From NCBI GenBank assembly GCA_025929455.1, contig JAICMB010000053.1, positions 1 through 11,721 of the forward strand: a stretch of DNA of 11,721 nt, read 5' to 3'. This document shows positions 1 through 7,074 of this stretch, in pieces. Position numbers and translations under genes: made by a program. This DNA is from Bryobacteraceae bacterium. Its GTDB lineage: Bacteria > Acidobacteriota > Terriglobia > Bryobacterales > Bryobacteraceae. The notes beneath the pieces are model-generated. The model was not told the origin of the DNA and did not search any database. It saw only the letters and a list, made by a program, of their open reading frames with translations. The first letter of the stretch is position 1, and the number at the start of each line of letters is the position of its first letter.

Positions 1-237
1 CAGAAGCGCTATCTGGATGCGATGAACGCCCAGGATTCGACGTTCACGATTGAGTTGCGGCCGACAGGGCCGCCTTCGATTGACGGCAACACCGCTTCGA
101 TCCCGTGTCAGCGCACGATCACGACCATTGTTCGAAAACAGCCGATGAAGAATAACGTGATCGTGAGCGTGCGGCTACAGAAGGCGGGCGATCGCTGGTT
201 GGTGATCGACCCATTGGGCAACGCAGCGGCGCGATAG
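1..237 (+). CDS. C-terminal fragment of an unrecognised protein, possibly ending in an NTF2-like fold
   Basis: The reading frame is open from base 1 and ends at TAG (235-237), so only the last 78 residues are visible and the true start lies outside the window. The ATG at 22 is probably internal, because in-frame sequence (QKRYLDA) continues upstream of it. The fragment reads as alternating beta strands: an early TFTIELRP, then NTASIPCQRTITTIV, then a final VSVRLQKAGDRWLVID. A closing strand with 'LQK.GDRWLVI' is typical of the end of NTF2-like/SnoaL-like domains, which are often attached to the C-termini of acidobacterial secreted or signalling proteins. That assignment rests on pattern only, and no catalytic residue can be named. 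The next gene starts 71 bases downstream on the same strand. Confidence 0.6.
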   Translation, partial: QKRYLDAMNAQDSTFTIELRPTGPPSIDGNTASIPCQRTITTIVRKQPMKNNVIVSVRLQKAGDRWLVIDPLGNAAAR

Positions 238-308
238 ACGCGCTGGATGTTTTCAAATGCGGACATCGAATCTACGTTGGCGGGCGCCATGCGATACTTG
301 AATTCGTC

Positions 309-1934
309 TTGGCTCCATTCGCGGCGTTCGCCTTGGTCGTTTCGTTTTTATTTACTTATTCCGCGTCAGCACAAACAAGCTGTTCCGCCGCGCATGCCGC
401 GCCGGGTGCTTTTATCTGTTATCCCAATCCATCGGAGCATGCCGGAATCGCCCGCGTCCCTTATCTCTTTCATCTAAGCGCGCAAGGAAACGCCCCCCCG
501 GGTCAGGCGATTACATTATATCGAGTCATGATCGATAATCGTTTGGCCTATGAGACCCACCTTCAGCAGCCAATGCAGACAGTGTCTGTCGAGATCAATA
601 TCAGATCGCCATTTAGTTCCGGCGCGCACGCCTTGCGCATTTTTTTCAACGGAGGAGCCGGTTCCACCGAAGTGAAACCACTTCAAATTTATGTGCCGGA
701 CTCTTCCAGCTTTTGCGAACCTTTAATCCGGAGAGATCCCCGCTTCTGCGTCATATCCACGAACGGAGCGTCTCTTCATTGGTCTCCTCCGCAACTAGCA
801 TCAGGCGGCGCCTTTGAAAGTTATTTCGCTTATCTGGCGCTATATGCCCAAAACCTGAAGAGCCTGGAAGCCGACGTTTCAGAAGCCATGGCCCTAGATG
901 CGGAGAGCAACTTGTATATAATGTCGCGCGGGCTCTCCAACATAGATGTGCGTAAATACGCCCCGAACGGCAGTCTTCTTTATGGCTCCGTGATTCCCGC
1001 TTGCAGTGGCGGTTTCTTGTCGATCGCCGGAATGGCCATTGGTGCTCCTGGAAAACTCTGGATCGCCGGCAACAGCGCGGCTTGCCTTCCAACTACGCCG
1101 GATGCGCTTGTTCCGTACGGGAGCGGAACAGGACAAGTACGCGGCTTTGTCATGTTAGTCGACACGACGAACCGAGCTCCCTCGTCGATTGTTTACTCAA
1201 CTTATCTGCCCGGCGCCGAAAACCGCGTCGCAGCGATTCGCGCCGATAGCGCGGGAAATGTGTATATCGCCGGCAACACCACTTCTCCCGATTTCCCGCA
1301 TACTTCTCTCTTCCGCGCGAGCGCAAGATCCTCGACGGCTTCCAAGACAAGGCTGGGCTTTGTCTCTGCGCTCCGCCCCTCACAGTCCAAATTTCGATGG
1401 TCTACTCTACTTCTCGACGTAAAACTAGCCGCGCTCGCGCTCGATGAAGAGGGAAACGTCTATGTCACGGGGCGGGCGCCCGCCATCCGGCCTCCCCAAA
1501 GCTGCCGGAATCCGGAGAAACCCAGGCTCGGGTGCGATGAGGTCCTGGTGGCGAAACTCTCGGATGGAGGCCGCCGGTTAGCCTTGAACGCGCGCTTCGG
1601 AGGCTCGGCGGACCAAGAGGGGCGGGCCATTTCCGTGGCGCCTCATGGCAGCAGAATTTGGATCGAGGGCGACACAAATTCTACGGATTTCCCCGGCTCG
1701 GCGCGTTCGGATCGTTCCCGCTCCGAGAATCTGCAAGCGTTTTGGGCGAGTCTGCAACCCTGCGGAAAAGGCCTTCTGCAGTCCCGTGTTTTTATGGCCC
1801 CGGATGTCCCCACCGTGGCGTTCGCGCCCGCGCTCGATGCGTTCGCGGCCATGCGTCCGGAAACGCCCGCGCAGCCGGGGAAGAATGGAAGCAACCTGAA
1901 CGCTTCTCTATTGCTCGCGCCGCCATGCCCCTAA
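309..1934 (+). CDS. Secreted SBBP-type beta-propeller repeat protein with N-terminal Ig-like domain
   Basis: This 541-residue protein starts at TTG 309, the only usual start codon in this frame between 237 and the hydrophobic segment. Residues 3-21 form a signal peptide core (FAALVV/FLFTYSASA), with likely cleavage after ASA-21. Residues 34-130 resemble the Ig-like domain common in acidobacterial exported proteins (FICYPNP near 36-41, strands ending in LQIYV near 125-129). Residues 185-530 contain about five degenerate SBBP beta-propeller repeats. The clearest is IVYSTYL (294-300), then GNVYIAGNTTSPDFP (316-330); others include EGNVYVTGRA (381-390) and IWIEGDTNSTDFP (450-462). The family is probably structural or binding; no enzyme motif is seen. 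The signal peptide lacks the usual positive N-terminus and no Shine-Dalgarno is evident, so the 5' end is uncertain. Its stop overlaps the next gene's ATG (TAATG), suggesting coupled translation. Confidence 0.8.
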   Translation: MAPFAAFALVVSFLFTYSASAQTSCSAAHAAPGAFICYPNPSEHAGIARVPYLFHLSAQGNAPPGQAITLYRVMIDNRLAYETHLQQPMQTVSVEINIRSPFSSGAHALRIFFNGGAGSTEVKPLQIYVPDSSSFCEPLIRRDPRFCVISTNGASLHWSPPQLASGGAFESYFAYLALYAQNLKSLEADVSEAMALDAESNLYIMSRGLSNIDVRKYAPNGSLLYGSVIPACSGGFLSIAGMAIGAPGKLWIAGNSAACLPTTPDALVPYGSGTGQVRGFVMLVDTTNRAPSSIVYSTYLPGAENRVAAIRADSAGNVYIAGNTTSPDFPHTSLFRASARSSTASKTRLGFVSALRPSQSKFRWSTLLLDVKLAALALDEEGNVYVTGRAPAIRPPQSCRNPEKPRLGCDEVLVAKLSDGGRRLALNARFGGSADQEGRAISVAPHGSRIWIEGDTNSTDFPGSARSDRSRSENLQAFWASLQPCGKGLLQSRVFMAPDVPTVAFAPALDAFAAMRPETPAQPGKNGSNLNASLLLAPPCP

Positions 1935-3544
1935 TGCAGCTCACTCGCCGGCAATTTCTCACCGCCTCAGCCGCCGCCGGTCTCCTCGCTCCCGCATCTG
2001 CGGCCGGACAATCGGATGAAGCCGCAAGCAACGGGCTCCTTGGAGTGCGTCTTGAACCGTTCGTGGACCCTCTCGCCATCCCCCCGGTTCTTCGCCCCTC
2101 CACCGGACGTGCGGACGAGGCGTATTGCCAGATCAAAATGTCCGAATTCCGCCAGCAACTTCACCGCGATCTGCCGCCCACGCTGGTATGGGGATTTGAA
2201 CGCTGCACCCCTGGCCCAACCATTGAGGCGCGGTGCGGCCAGACTCTCGTCGTCGAGTGGTTGAACCAGTTGCCCGAGCGGCATCGTCTGACCGTAGATC
2301 ATACCCTGGACGGCGCGGGGAAAGATGTTCCCGAGGTGCGGACGGCCATCCATCTGCACGGCGGCCACACCTCGGCCGAAAGTGACGGTTATCCCGAACA
2401 CTGGATCACTCCCGGCCAGACGCAGCGGACGGTTTATCCCAACCGGCAACTCGCCGCGACTCTTTGGTATCACGACCATGCGATGGGCATTACACGCTTG
2501 AACGCTTTGATGGGACTCGCGGGACTCTATGTTGTCCGCAGCCCCGAAGAGGACTGGCTCGGGCTGCCGTCCGGCCGTTACGAGATTCCGCTGATCTTGC
2601 AGGATCGAACGCTCGGACCACGCGGGCACATTCTCTATCCCCTCTCCGGAAACCCCGATGCCCCTTCCGTGCCGGAATTCTTTGGAACGCACATTCTCGT
2701 CAATGGCCGGGTGTCGCCTTACCTCGATGTGGAGCCGCGCAAATACCGCTTTCGATTCCTGAACGCATCGAACGGGCGAATATTCCAACTCGCCATGGAG
2801 CCGGAACAGGACTTCGTTCTGATTGGAAGCGATGGCGGTCTGTTACCCGCACCAGTCGCGCGCGGTGAACTGTTCATCGCGCCGGGCGAACGCATCGACG
2901 TCATTGTGGACTTCAGAGGCCGGGATGGCAAACGCATCAATCTCGTAAACTACGCTCCCGCACCGTTCCCATCCGGCGGCGGCCCGGTTCCTGGCCTGGC
3001 CATGCAATTTCGCGTGAGCCGCCCGCTTCAGGACAAGATCGATAAAAGTGACATTCCCGCCACGCTAACCGCCGTCGCACGCTTGCGGGAATCGTCGGCC
3101 AGCAAAACGCGCCGGCTGAAATTAGTGGAAATCATGCCGCAAAACGGCCAGCCGCACCGCGTGTTGTTGGATGGCCGGCGCTTCATGGACCCGGTCAGCG
3201 AGGATCCCATCCAAGGCAGTATCGAGATCTGGGAACTGATCAATACAACGCTTGATGCTCATCCGATTCACCTGCATGCCATCCACTTCCAGTTGCTCGA
3301 CCGCCGTCCATTCGATGTGCGCCGTTACCAGCGGACCTCCGAGATCGCCCTGCTGCACAAATCGCTCCCCCCCGAACCGGGCGAGTCTGGCTGGAAGGAC
3401 ACTATCCTCTGTCCACCAGGACAAGTAACCCGCATTATCGCGCCCTTCACAGCTGAACCAGGGCGCTTTGTCTGGCACTGCCACACGCTGGAGCACGAAG
3501 ACAATGAGATGATGCGGCCTTATGTGATTCAACCCGCATCATGA
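1934..3544 (+). CDS. Tat-exported multicopper oxidase, CotA/bilirubin-oxidase-like
   Basis: This 536-residue multicopper oxidase should oxidise phenolic, bilirubin-like or metal substrates while reducing O2 to water; the real substrate is unknown. The start at ATG 1934 gives MQLTRRQFL, a twin-arginine signal (RR at 5-6) followed by an alanine-rich h-region and probable cleavage near ASAA-24. ATG 1925 (adding MPL) is an equally possible start; the longer open frame back to 1658 would bury the signal peptide and overlap the upstream gene. All four copper-ligand clusters are present: HLHGGH (140-145), YHDH (179-182), HPIHLH (443-448) and HCHTLEHEDNEM (515-526). The last carries the T1 Cys516, His521 and axial Met526. 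The spacing and the words YHDHAMGITRLN and LDRRPFD match Bacillus CotA closely, at a similar length. Export as a folded copper protein to the periplasm or beyond is expected. It is coupled to the upstream propeller gene. Confidence 0.93.
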   Translation: MQLTRRQFLTASAAAGLLAPASAAGQSDEAASNGLLGVRLEPFVDPLAIPPVLRPSTGRADEAYCQIKMSEFRQQLHRDLPPTLVWGFERCTPGPTIEARCGQTLVVEWLNQLPERHRLTVDHTLDGAGKDVPEVRTAIHLHGGHTSAESDGYPEHWITPGQTQRTVYPNRQLAATLWYHDHAMGITRLNALMGLAGLYVVRSPEEDWLGLPSGRYEIPLILQDRTLGPRGHILYPLSGNPDAPSVPEFFGTHILVNGRVSPYLDVEPRKYRFRFLNASNGRIFQLAMEPEQDFVLIGSDGGLLPAPVARGELFIAPGERIDVIVDFRGRDGKRINLVNYAPAPFPSGGGPVPGLAMQFRVSRPLQDKIDKSDIPATLTAVARLRESSASKTRRLKLVEIMPQNGQPHRVLLDGRRFMDPVSEDPIQGSIEIWELINTTLDAHPIHLHAIHFQLLDRRPFDVRRYQRTSEIALLHKSLPPEPGESGWKDTILCPPGQVTRIIAPFTAEPGRFVWHCHTLEHEDNEMMRPYVIQPAS

Positions 3545-3579
3545 GGAGGCCGGTTACGGAATAGTCTTTATAGGTTAGT

Positions 3580-3599
3580 CGCAAGCACAAATGCTTACG
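3580..3599. repeat. Small imperfect inverted repeat downstream of the multicopper oxidase gene
   Basis: CGCAAGCA (3580-3587) pairs with TGCTTACG (3592-3599) around a CAAA loop, with one C-A mismatch. It lies 35 bases after the oxidase stop and directly before a second, longer hairpin. No T-run follows on either strand, so it is not a classical intrinsic terminator. Confidence 0.45.
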
Positions 3600-3631
3600 G
3601 CTAGGGCAGGCGGCAAGATTGCCTGCCTAGC
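3600..3631. repeat. Strong hairpin between convergent genes (REP-like element or non-canonical terminator)
   Basis: GCTAGGGCAGGC (3600-3611) is complementary to GCCTGCCTAGC (3621-3631) with a single bulged G and a 9-base loop. An alternative fold pairs GGCA/TGCC inside the loop region. The element sits in the 145-base gap between the convergent oxidase and outer-membrane protein genes, so it could stop transcription from either side. It has no T-tract. The neighbouring short stems (3580-3599 and 3660-3673) suggest a compact palindromic repeat cluster such as a REP/BIME-type element; copies elsewhere in the genome cannot be seen from here. Confidence 0.5.
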
Positions 3632-3689
3632 GCAGGGCATCTACCCAGCACATTTGCCTGGCGGAAACCTGCCCCACGAATTTGCACGG

Positions 3690-5258
3690 TCAGAAGCTGT
3701 AGCCGAGCCCGTACAACGGCACAAATCGCGCGGTCAGGCCGGCGTCGTTGAACCGAACGAGCGCCTGAAAAGTGAAAACAAGCTTGCCGATCAGCTTCGC
3801 CTTATATCCGAACGCGCCGCCATACTCGCCATATGACGTCCGCCCGGCATCCAACAAGCCGTAGGTCAACGGCGTGGCGCCGCCGTACGTATCGCACTGG
3901 CCATTGGTGCAACCTGGCGTGCTGGCGACCGCTTGCTTCCGCAGCGTAGGTACCCCATGCAGCCAGCCAATCTGGTTTCCGATGATGTCAAACACCAGTG
4001 TGTTGCGCCTGCCGAGGGCAACTTCCGTGCCCACTCCCCAGTTGAAGATATCCGGGATATTGCCCTTCGTGAACACGAACGGAGCACCGGCCACATTAAC
4101 GCTGCTGCCTTCAATGTTTACTGCGTTGACAGTCGGCACCAGGCTACCGGCCAAAATGCTTTTTCCGCTGTATTGCCAGCCCGCCTCGACGTGCGGCGCG
4201 AATACCACATTTCCGAACATCGGATTGCTGTAGAGCGATAGCGCAACGAACGGCTTCACGGACGCCGTGCCCGTCCCCAGATAGTTCTTTTCATCACCCG
4301 TGGGAAAGCGAATGTCCGTGCCAAGCGCCAGTACAGCATGAGGCCGTTCCAGCACGGCGCCCTTTACGCGTAGCAGCAGGTCGCCGAAACCCGTGCTCGC
4401 GCGGCTGGCCTGACCGATCTCCGGTGCGGTCAGAGAGAGACTGCCCGGCGCGAAAGTATTTACACACCAGCATTTGTTGCCTGGATTGAAATTCGTTCCC
4501 GTTCCGCTGTAGATCAGCCCGTTGTACGCGGTCGCGGCAACGGCTGCGTGAACCATCGGAAGGCCCACCGACACGTCCATGTGTTTAGTTAAACCATAGG
4601 TCAGGAACGCCAGATCTTGCGAGAGCCGGACATCCAGCGCCATGTTGAAGGTCGCCGGAGCCGTAACAGCACGCGTGTTTGTCGCCGGATCAATGACGAT
4701 GCCGGAGGTGTTGCCCCCCGGGTAAAGCAGTGGAATTCCGTTCAAGCTTTGACCGTTCAGGGATGTGAAATGGTAATCCTGATGAGTCACGCCGATATAG
4801 AAGTTGTGCCTGCCAATGGTCTCGGCGCGCTGCGTGAAGATCGGGCCCAGCGTACTGCTGGAGGGCAGTTCCGCCCCGGTCACCGGATCGAGCTTGGTGA
4901 TGACTCCGGAGGTCGGCGACGTGATCGGGATTAACGACAGGGCGACCGCGATGTTAGTGCCCAGAGCGCTGGACAACGCCGAAGGGTTCGCAACCGTGTA
5001 AGTAGTCGGGTCGTTAATCTGGCCGCCCAATGGAGCGACCTGATTCTCCGTGTAAATTGTGAGCACGCCGTTAATCGCGCCTCTCACCGTCGGTGTGAAC
5101 GTTGCCGCATCCGGCGTCCTCACCTGTTGAATGCTCTGCTGCGTCACAGTCGACCAGATCACGACCTGCGATACCGACGGCGGCGCCTGGTTCTGAGACT
5201 GGGCCAACGCCAATGCCGTGAACGCAATCGCCGCAATGCACATCTTCGGATGCAACAT
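3690..5258 (-). CDS. Outer-membrane beta-barrel protein, Phenol_MetA_deg-like family
   Basis: This 522-residue exported protein starts with MLHPKMCIAAIAFTALALA, a signal peptide with probable cleavage after ALA-19. ATG 5258 is preferred over GTG 5264 because AGGAGG (complement of 5266-5271) lies 7 bases before the ATG but almost touches the GTG. The mature protein is rich in alternating, aromatic-ended strands and closes with VPLYGLGYSF, a terminal Phe typical of BAM-assembled barrels. The central TGFGDLLLRVKGAVLE and later ALGTDIRFPTGDEKNYLGTG follow the pattern of the family named after the MetA phenol-degradation pathway (PF13557), whose members are mostly of unknown transport role. A substrate cannot be inferred. 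It is transcribed alone, convergent with the oxidase gene and divergent from the DUF1080 gene. Confidence 0.78.
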   Translation of the reverse strand: MLHPKMCIAAIAFTALALAQSQNQAPPSVSQVVIWSTVTQQSIQQVRTPDAATFTPTVRGAINGVLTIYTENQVAPLGGQINDPTTYTVANPSALSSALGTNIAVALSLIPITSPTSGVITKLDPVTGAELPSSSTLGPIFTQRAETIGRHNFYIGVTHQDYHFTSLNGQSLNGIPLLYPGGNTSGIVIDPATNTRAVTAPATFNMALDVRLSQDLAFLTYGLTKHMDVSVGLPMVHAAVAATAYNGLIYSGTGTNFNPGNKCWCVNTFAPGSLSLTAPEIGQASRASTGFGDLLLRVKGAVLERPHAVLALGTDIRFPTGDEKNYLGTGTASVKPFVALSLYSNPMFGNVVFAPHVEAGWQYSGKSILAGSLVPTVNAVNIEGSSVNVAGAPFVFTKGNIPDIFNWGVGTEVALGRRNTLVFDIIGNQIGWLHGVPTLRKQAVASTPGCTNGQCDTYGGATPLTYGLLDAGRTSYGEYGGAFGYKAKLIGKLVFTFQALVRFNDAGLTARFVPLYGLGYSF

Positions 5259-5265
5259 CAACACT

Positions 5266-5271
5266 CCTCCT
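5266..5271 (-). promoter_or_regulatory. Shine-Dalgarno that fixes the start of the outer-membrane protein gene
   Basis: On the - strand this reads AGGAGG, a perfect ribosome binding site. It lies 7 bases before ATG 5258 but only 1 base from GTG 5264, which decides the start in favour of the ATG. Confidence 0.8.
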
Positions 5272-5384
5272 CTGTTTGCTAATGGATAAACGAACCTGTC
5301 CGCTGCAGGAATGGACTCTTCTACTCTAGTAAGCGGAAGTTGAATGGGACAAGGGGCAGAATCGTTTGTAAAATGATGCGCAAC

Positions 5385-5401
5385 CCGGGCCGTCGGCCCG
5401 G
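5385..5401. repeat. Perfect GC-rich hairpin in the divergent intergenic region
   Basis: CCGGGCC (5385-5391) and GGCCCGG (5395-5401) form a 7-bp stem with a GTC loop, 40 bases before the DUF1080 start codon. It could shape the 5' leader of that mRNA or be a protein-binding palindrome; nothing more specific is visible. I could not define a convincing -35/-10 pair for either gene leaving this region. Confidence 0.45.
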
Positions 5402-5441
5402 CAGCACGCGCAGCATCGCTTATCGTACACTTTCAGACAAC

Positions 5442-6377
5442 ATGAAACTTCTCGTTGCTCTCAGTTTTCTCCCGGCACTCTTTACGCCGGCGTTTGCGCA
5501 ATCGTCCGGCAATCAGTTTGTCGGGCGCTGGGACTTCAATATCACGACGCCCCGCGGAACGGGCGCGAGTTGGCTGGGCGTTACGGACAAAAACGGAACG
5601 CTGGACGTCTGGTATCAGCCCACCGGTGGGAACGTTTACGAGCTCAAAAATGTCAAGGTCGAAGGCCCGCGCTTGATGCTTACGGTTTCTCCGCCGAATT
5701 CACGGCGCGGGACGGTGACCTGGGAACTGCAGTCCGCGGGTAAAGACAAACTGACCGGCACCGAAAAGCGCGGCGACCGGACGATTCCGCTCACGGGTGT
5801 GCGCGCGCCGGAACTCAACCATCCCTGGCCGAAAGCGTGGTCGAAACCGGTCGCGCTCTTCAACGGCAAGAACCTGGACGGCTGGGAGCCGATCGGCAAC
5901 GTGGCGAACAACCATTGGGTAGTCAAGGACGGCTACCTTGTGAACGAAGCTCACGGAGCGAACCTAAAGACAACGCGCAATTTCGAGGACTTTAAACTGC
6001 ACTTCGAAGTGAACTGCCCCGACAATGCCAACAGCGGCATGTACCTACGCGGGCGCTATGAAATACAGCTCGAGTATGAACCCGCGGGCAGCGAGCCTCC
6101 GGAGCGCGGGATGGGCGCGATTTACGGCCGCCTCGCGCCCAAGGTGAATCTGCCGCGCAAGCCCGGCCAGTGGGAGACGTTCGACGTAACGCTGGTGGGC
6201 CGCACCGTCACGATCGCTCGCGACGGCGTGACCACTATCGACCGGCAGGTGATCGATGGCATCACAGGCGGCGCGCTGAACGCCAATGAGGGCGAGCCCG
6301 GTCCGTTTTACATTCAGGGCGACCATACCGGCGGCTTGAAATTCCGCAACATTACCGTTTCGACGGCGCAACGGTAA
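5442..6377 (+). CDS. Secreted DUF1080 (3-keto-disaccharide hydrolase-like) protein
   Basis: This 311-residue protein starts at ATG 5442, where MKLLVALSFLPALFTPAFAQ is a clear signal peptide (cleavage after AFA-19). The in-frame ATG at 5340 would add 34 charged residues in front of it and is rejected. Residues 24-115 form an extra beta-rich domain (FVGRWDFNITTP at the front). Residues 124-308 are the DUF1080/PF06439 concanavalin-like domain: the entry motif PVALFNGKNLDGWEP (126-140), then DNANSGMYLRGRYEIQL (184-200), then the closing strand FYIQGDHTGGLKFRNI (289-304). Characterised relatives hydrolyse 3-keto-glycosides made by sugar oxidoreductases, in the periplasm or outside the cell; here that is by family only. 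No strong Shine-Dalgarno precedes the start. It forms an operon with the lipoprotein gene 5 bases downstream. Confidence 0.85.
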   Translation: MKLLVALSFLPALFTPAFAQSSGNQFVGRWDFNITTPRGTGASWLGVTDKNGTLDVWYQPTGGNVYELKNVKVEGPRLMLTVSPPNSRRGTVTWELQSAGKDKLTGTEKRGDRTIPLTGVRAPELNHPWPKAWSKPVALFNGKNLDGWEPIGNVANNHWVVKDGYLVNEAHGANLKTTRNFEDFKLHFEVNCPDNANSGMYLRGRYEIQLEYEPAGSEPPERGMGAIYGRLAPKVNLPRKPGQWETFDVTLVGRTVTIARDGVTTIDRQVIDGITGGALNANEGEPGPFYIQGDHTGGLKFRNITVSTAQR

Positions 6378-6382
6378 GGCGC

Positions 6383-6856
6383 ATGCGCTGGTCGCTGGTT
6401 GCGGTAACGGTGGCGATGCTGTGCGGCTGCGGATCTTCTCCGCAGCCCGCACCCTCTTCGGAGAGGGCCGCGCCGCCACCCGCCCCTGCCAAGCCGGCCG
6501 ATGAATCCGCGCGTTTCCCGCAGGCGGACCTGAGCGGAACCGAAGTCGTCAACACGCATCTGCTCGGGAAAGCGTTCATGCCCGGCGGAACGCTCGCACA
6601 CTACAAGAAAGGCAAGCGCACGTACGACCTGTTTCTCGCGGAGACGCCTTCCGCGCAGGACGCGGCTATCGTGCTGCTGTCCTGGAAAGACGGGCTCAGC
6701 GGAGCGGAGTTTGTGCCGTCGTTCGGCGGTTACTTCGGCAAGGATGGCAGCGAGCCCGTGTTCGTCTTCACGAAAGGCAAGTGGATCGCGGGCGTGAAGG
6801 GCCTGCCGCAGAAAGAAGCGGACGCGAACGCGCGCGTGCTGGCCAGCAAGATTTAG
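6383..6856 (+). CDS. Small hypothetical lipoprotein
   Basis: This 157-residue protein begins with MRWSLVAVTVAMLCGCG: a positive N-terminus, a hydrophobic core and a lipobox (LCGC) with the lipidated cysteine at residue 16. A proline/alanine-rich linker (about 20-43) follows, then a single globular domain (about 50-155) with GGTLAHYKKGKRTYDLFLAE, an SAQDAAIVLLSW helix and a VFVFTKGKWIAGV strand pair. I do not recognise it with certainty. The layout recalls DUF6599-like acidobacterial proteins, but no catalytic residues are evident. It starts 5 bases after the DUF1080 stop, with AAGG just before the start, so the two are very probably co-transcribed and may work at the same cell-envelope site. 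Its last codons overlap the antisense tail of the hicB-like fragment. Confidence 0.75.
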   Translation: MRWSLVAVTVAMLCGCGSSPQPAPSSERAAPPPAPAKPADESARFPQADLSGTEVVNTHLLGKAFMPGGTLAHYKKGKRTYDLFLAETPSAQDAAIVLLSWKDGLSGAEFVPSFGGYFGKDGSEPVFVFTKGKWIAGVKGLPQKEADANARVLASKI

Positions 6857-6989
6857 GCGCCGCGTCGCTTGCGCGCGAGACTAGTTCATGGACCGAGGCC
6901 CCGGTTAGGAGTATGGCGGGGAGCTCCGGCACATATGCACTGTACCCGCCCGCGCCCCCTTCGATAACGAGAGAATACTTCCAAGTCAA
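6768..6989 (-). pseudogene. Truncated HicB-family antitoxin remnant
   Basis: The - strand frame starts at TTG 6989 and reads MTWKYSLVIEGGAGGYSAYV, then PELPAILLTGASVHELVSRA. This is the HicB N-terminal pattern: a first strand, the 'GGYSAYVPELP' signature, a 'TG.S..EL' turn, then a helix. A good ribosome binding site (AGAGGAA, complement of 6997-7003) lies 7 bases before the TTG, supporting a real start. Family resemblance stops near residue 44 (about base 6858). The remaining 29 codons, Arg/Pro/Ser-rich, run antisense through the end of the lipoprotein gene and look accidental. Full-length relatives are commonly around 70 residues or more. No HicA toxin is seen beside it. I read it as a decayed or solitary antitoxin fragment; a short expressed protein remains possible. 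It follows ku on the same strand by 85 bases. Confidence 0.6.
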
Positions 6990-7074
6990 CTCTGCGTTCC
7001 TCTATCCCAGATTGCCTTAGAATCGAGCGGTAAGTTCCGGGCCTAATATCGTCACCGAGCCCGCCAGCCTTACT

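Noticed and set aside
108..290. - strand frame of 60 residues across the end of the first gene
   Set aside because: It has no ribosome binding site and no domain, and is mostly antisense to the coding sequence ending at 237.
1658..1933. Extension of the multicopper oxidase frame upstream of 1934
   Set aside because: It overlaps the coding end of the propeller gene in another frame, reads as low-complexity Arg/Gly-rich sequence and would bury the twin-arginine signal peptide.
1967..2788. Long - strand frame of 273 residues
   Set aside because: It lies fully antisense to the oxidase, whose copper motifs prove the + strand frame; the antisense product has no recognisable domain.
5340..5441. 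N-terminal extension of the DUF1080 protein from ATG 5340
   Set aside because: It would place 34 charged residues ahead of a clear signal peptide and runs through the CCGGGCC hairpin; ATG 5442 is the sensible start.
6857..7074. Search for a hicA toxin gene and a ku terminator around the hicB fragment
   Set aside because: No small frame with a HicA-like pattern and no stem with a T-run were seen in this stretch.
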